Positions 62,929 to 64,000 of a stretch of 64,000 bases of DNA are shown piece after piece (the stretch's first letter is position 1; every line of letters starts with the position of its first letter). A model generated the notes under the pieces. It had not been told where the DNA came from, made no database searches, and was given only the letters and a program-made list of their open reading frames with translations. Source of the stretch: Ornithinimicrobium sp. F0845 (GTDB lineage: Bacteria; Actinomycetota; Actinomycetes; Actinomycetales; Dermatophilaceae). The stretch spans positions 1,965-65,964 of the forward strand of contig NZ_JALKAL010000016.1 of the NCBI RefSeq assembly GCF_023015765.1, read 5' to 3'. Both the position numbers and the translations under genes were made by a program.

Positions 62929-64000
62929 GTGCGGGTCCTCCTCGCCACCGGGCAGTATGCCGGCGCGCCCGGCCCGCTGGCCGCTGCGGTCTCCCTGGCG
63001 GAGGGTTGGCGACGCCACGCGCCGGGGCACCAGGTCGTCGTGGCGCCGGTCTCCGACGGTGGGTCCGGGTTCATCGAGGTGCTCGCGCACGCACTCGACG
63101 CCCAGCCGACCCCGGTGGTGGTGACCGGTCCGACCGGTGAGGAGGTGCCCGCCCAGCTGCTGCTCCACGACGGGACGGCGTATGTCGAGGCCGGGCAGGC
63201 CGCCGGGCGGCACCTTGCGGAGGAGGTGCTGGACGGGGTGGCCGGACCCCTGGCCGACCCCGGCGAGGCCGCCGACCGGGTCGGCGCCATGCTGCGGCTG
63301 ACGAGCCGCGGGATCGGCGAACTGATCGCGGCCGCCCTGGACGCCGGGGCGACCCGCATCGTGGTCGGCTGCGGCGACCTGGCCAGCCACGACGGCGGCA
63401 CGGGGATGCTGCAGGCCCTCGGTGCGGGCGAAGACCTGACCGACCTTCCGGCCGTCCGCGACCGGCTGCGCGACACCACGCTCGTGCTGGCGCACGCGAC
63501 CGGGCTGCCGCTGACCGGCTTCCACGGCGCGAGCGCGGCGCTCGGGACCGAGCACGGCGTGCCGCCGCCGGTGACCCAGCGGCTCGAGGAGCAGCTGGGG
63601 CTGCTCACCGAGCGGGTCAACCGGATCCTGCCTCCCCGCAAGGACCTGCTGACCGGCAAGGCACTCCGCCCGGAGCGCACCGACGGCGCCGGCGTCGGCG
63701 GGGGAGTGGGCTACGCCGCGCTGCTGCTCGGTGCACAACCGGTGGTCGGTGCCACCTTCGTGATCGAGGAGATCGGACTGGGGGACGTGCTGCCCGGGAC
63801 GCTCGTGGTGACTGGCGGCACGGCATACGACTGGCACACCGTCCACGACGGGGTGATCGCCGAGGTCGCCCGGGCCGCGCTGGAGGTCGGTTCTCCCAGC
63901 ATCGTGCTGGCCGAGCAGGTCCTCGTCGGCCGGCGCGAGGGGATGTCGTTGGGGATCTCCGGCGCCTACGAGCCGCGCGACGGTGAGGACCTCGCGGACC
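62929..64000 (+). CDS. glycerate kinase family protein, 3' end outside the window
   Basis: An open frame of 357 codons starts with GTG at 62929, one base after the trpS stop, and runs off the end without a stop. VAPVSDGGSGFIEVL, SRGIGELIAAALDAGATRIV, GCGDLASHDGGTGMLQALGA and GAGVGGGVGYAALLLGA match the GlxK-type glycerate 2-kinase family (DGG and GGSATNDGG-like motif, here ASHDGGTG). It would phosphorylate glycerate. Tight spacing implies co-transcription with trpS. Confidence 0.88.
   Translation, partial: MRVLLATGQYAGAPGPLAAAVSLAEGWRRHAPGHQVVVAPVSDGGSGFIEVLAHALDAQPTPVVVTGPTGEEVPAQLLLHDGTAYVEAGQAAGRHLAEEVLDGVAGPLADPGEAADRVGAMLRLTSRGIGELIAAALDAGATRIVVGCGDLASHDGGTGMLQALGAGEDLTDLPAVRDRLRDTTLVLAHATGLPLTGFHGASAALGTEHGVPPPVTQRLEEQLGLLTERVNRILPPRKDLLTGKALRPERTDGAGVGGGVGYAALLLGAQPVVGATFVIEEIGLGDVLPGTLVVTGGTAYDWHTVHDGVIAEVARAALEVGSPSIVLAEQVLVGRREGMSLGISGAYEPRDGEDLAD

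Overview
The window is about 64 kb of high-GC DNA (near 70% by eye) from an actinobacterial chromosome. The evidence is the DnaE1-type polymerase, DUF4191, DUF3043, DUF5302, an SCO2322-like protein, an apparent GlnR box at glnA, and a gene order that recalls the Mycobacterium lipB-lipA-glnA region. The frequent word GTATGCC/GGCATAC and overall gene content suggest Micrococcales, possibly Intrasporangiaceae; that placement is inference. It looks like ordinary chromosome: no transposase, phage gene, plasmid replication gene or CRISPR array was seen.

Layout. 1-1.63 kb: 3' part of a 23S rRNA gene, the 5S gene and a strong terminator. 2-14 kb: dnaE, an alpha/beta hydrolase, a DUF808 protein, a DUF1254 protein, oligopeptidase B, a HIT protein, an endo/exonuclease/phosphatase, a GNAT protein and a PEBP protein. 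14-22 kb: TPR protein, SRPBCC proteins (one with a lost start codon, one cut from its epimerase partner by an in-frame TAG), a lipase-maturation-factor-like membrane protein, two paralogous small membrane proteins, and a methionine operon (cystathionine gamma-synthase plus a MetF-like protein) behind a SAM-I riboswitch. 22-30 kb: pyruvate:quinone oxidoreductase-like enzyme, glnA with a GlnR site, an RDD protein, and a two-component system. 30-46 kb: lipoate and 2-oxoacid dehydrogenase block (DUF4191, lipA, lipB, TIGR01777 epimerase, sucB/dlaT, lpd) running on the minus strand, interrupted between lipA and lipB by a GntR/DUF1648/ABC-2 set and between lipB and the epimerase by a kinase and a GT39 enzyme. 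46-54 kb: pepA, gcvT, a PPOX protein flanked by a 40-bp inverted repeat, a D-malate/tartrate dehydrogenase, an ECF41 sigma factor with its partner carboxymuconolactone decarboxylase, and cobU. 54-64 kb: SCO2322-like protein, DUF937, DUF3043, M20 peptidase, glutathionyl-hydroquinone reductase, EamA transporter, a lipoprotein, a Tat-exported protein, trpS behind an apparent tryptophan attenuator, and a glycerate kinase cut by the window end.

Regulation is unusually readable. There is a SAM-I riboswitch, a four-half-site GlnR box, a Trp-Trp leader peptide with three mutually exclusive hairpins before trpS, a GntR/YtrA operator overlapping its own promoter, and an ECF41 promoter upstream of the ECF41 pair. 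About a dozen genes have a TANNNT-like -10 element ending 7-8 nt before the start codon, which indicates leaderless transcripts.

The most unexpected feature is a set of short, degenerate tandem repeats sitting just after stop codons, often duplicating the stop codon itself (at the ends of pepA, cobU, the DUF1648 gene, the SRPBCC gene and the dehydrogenase gene). Unit lengths are 11-38 bp. Most units are private to one locus, but two sequence families recur at distant loci. I do not recognise this as a described element.
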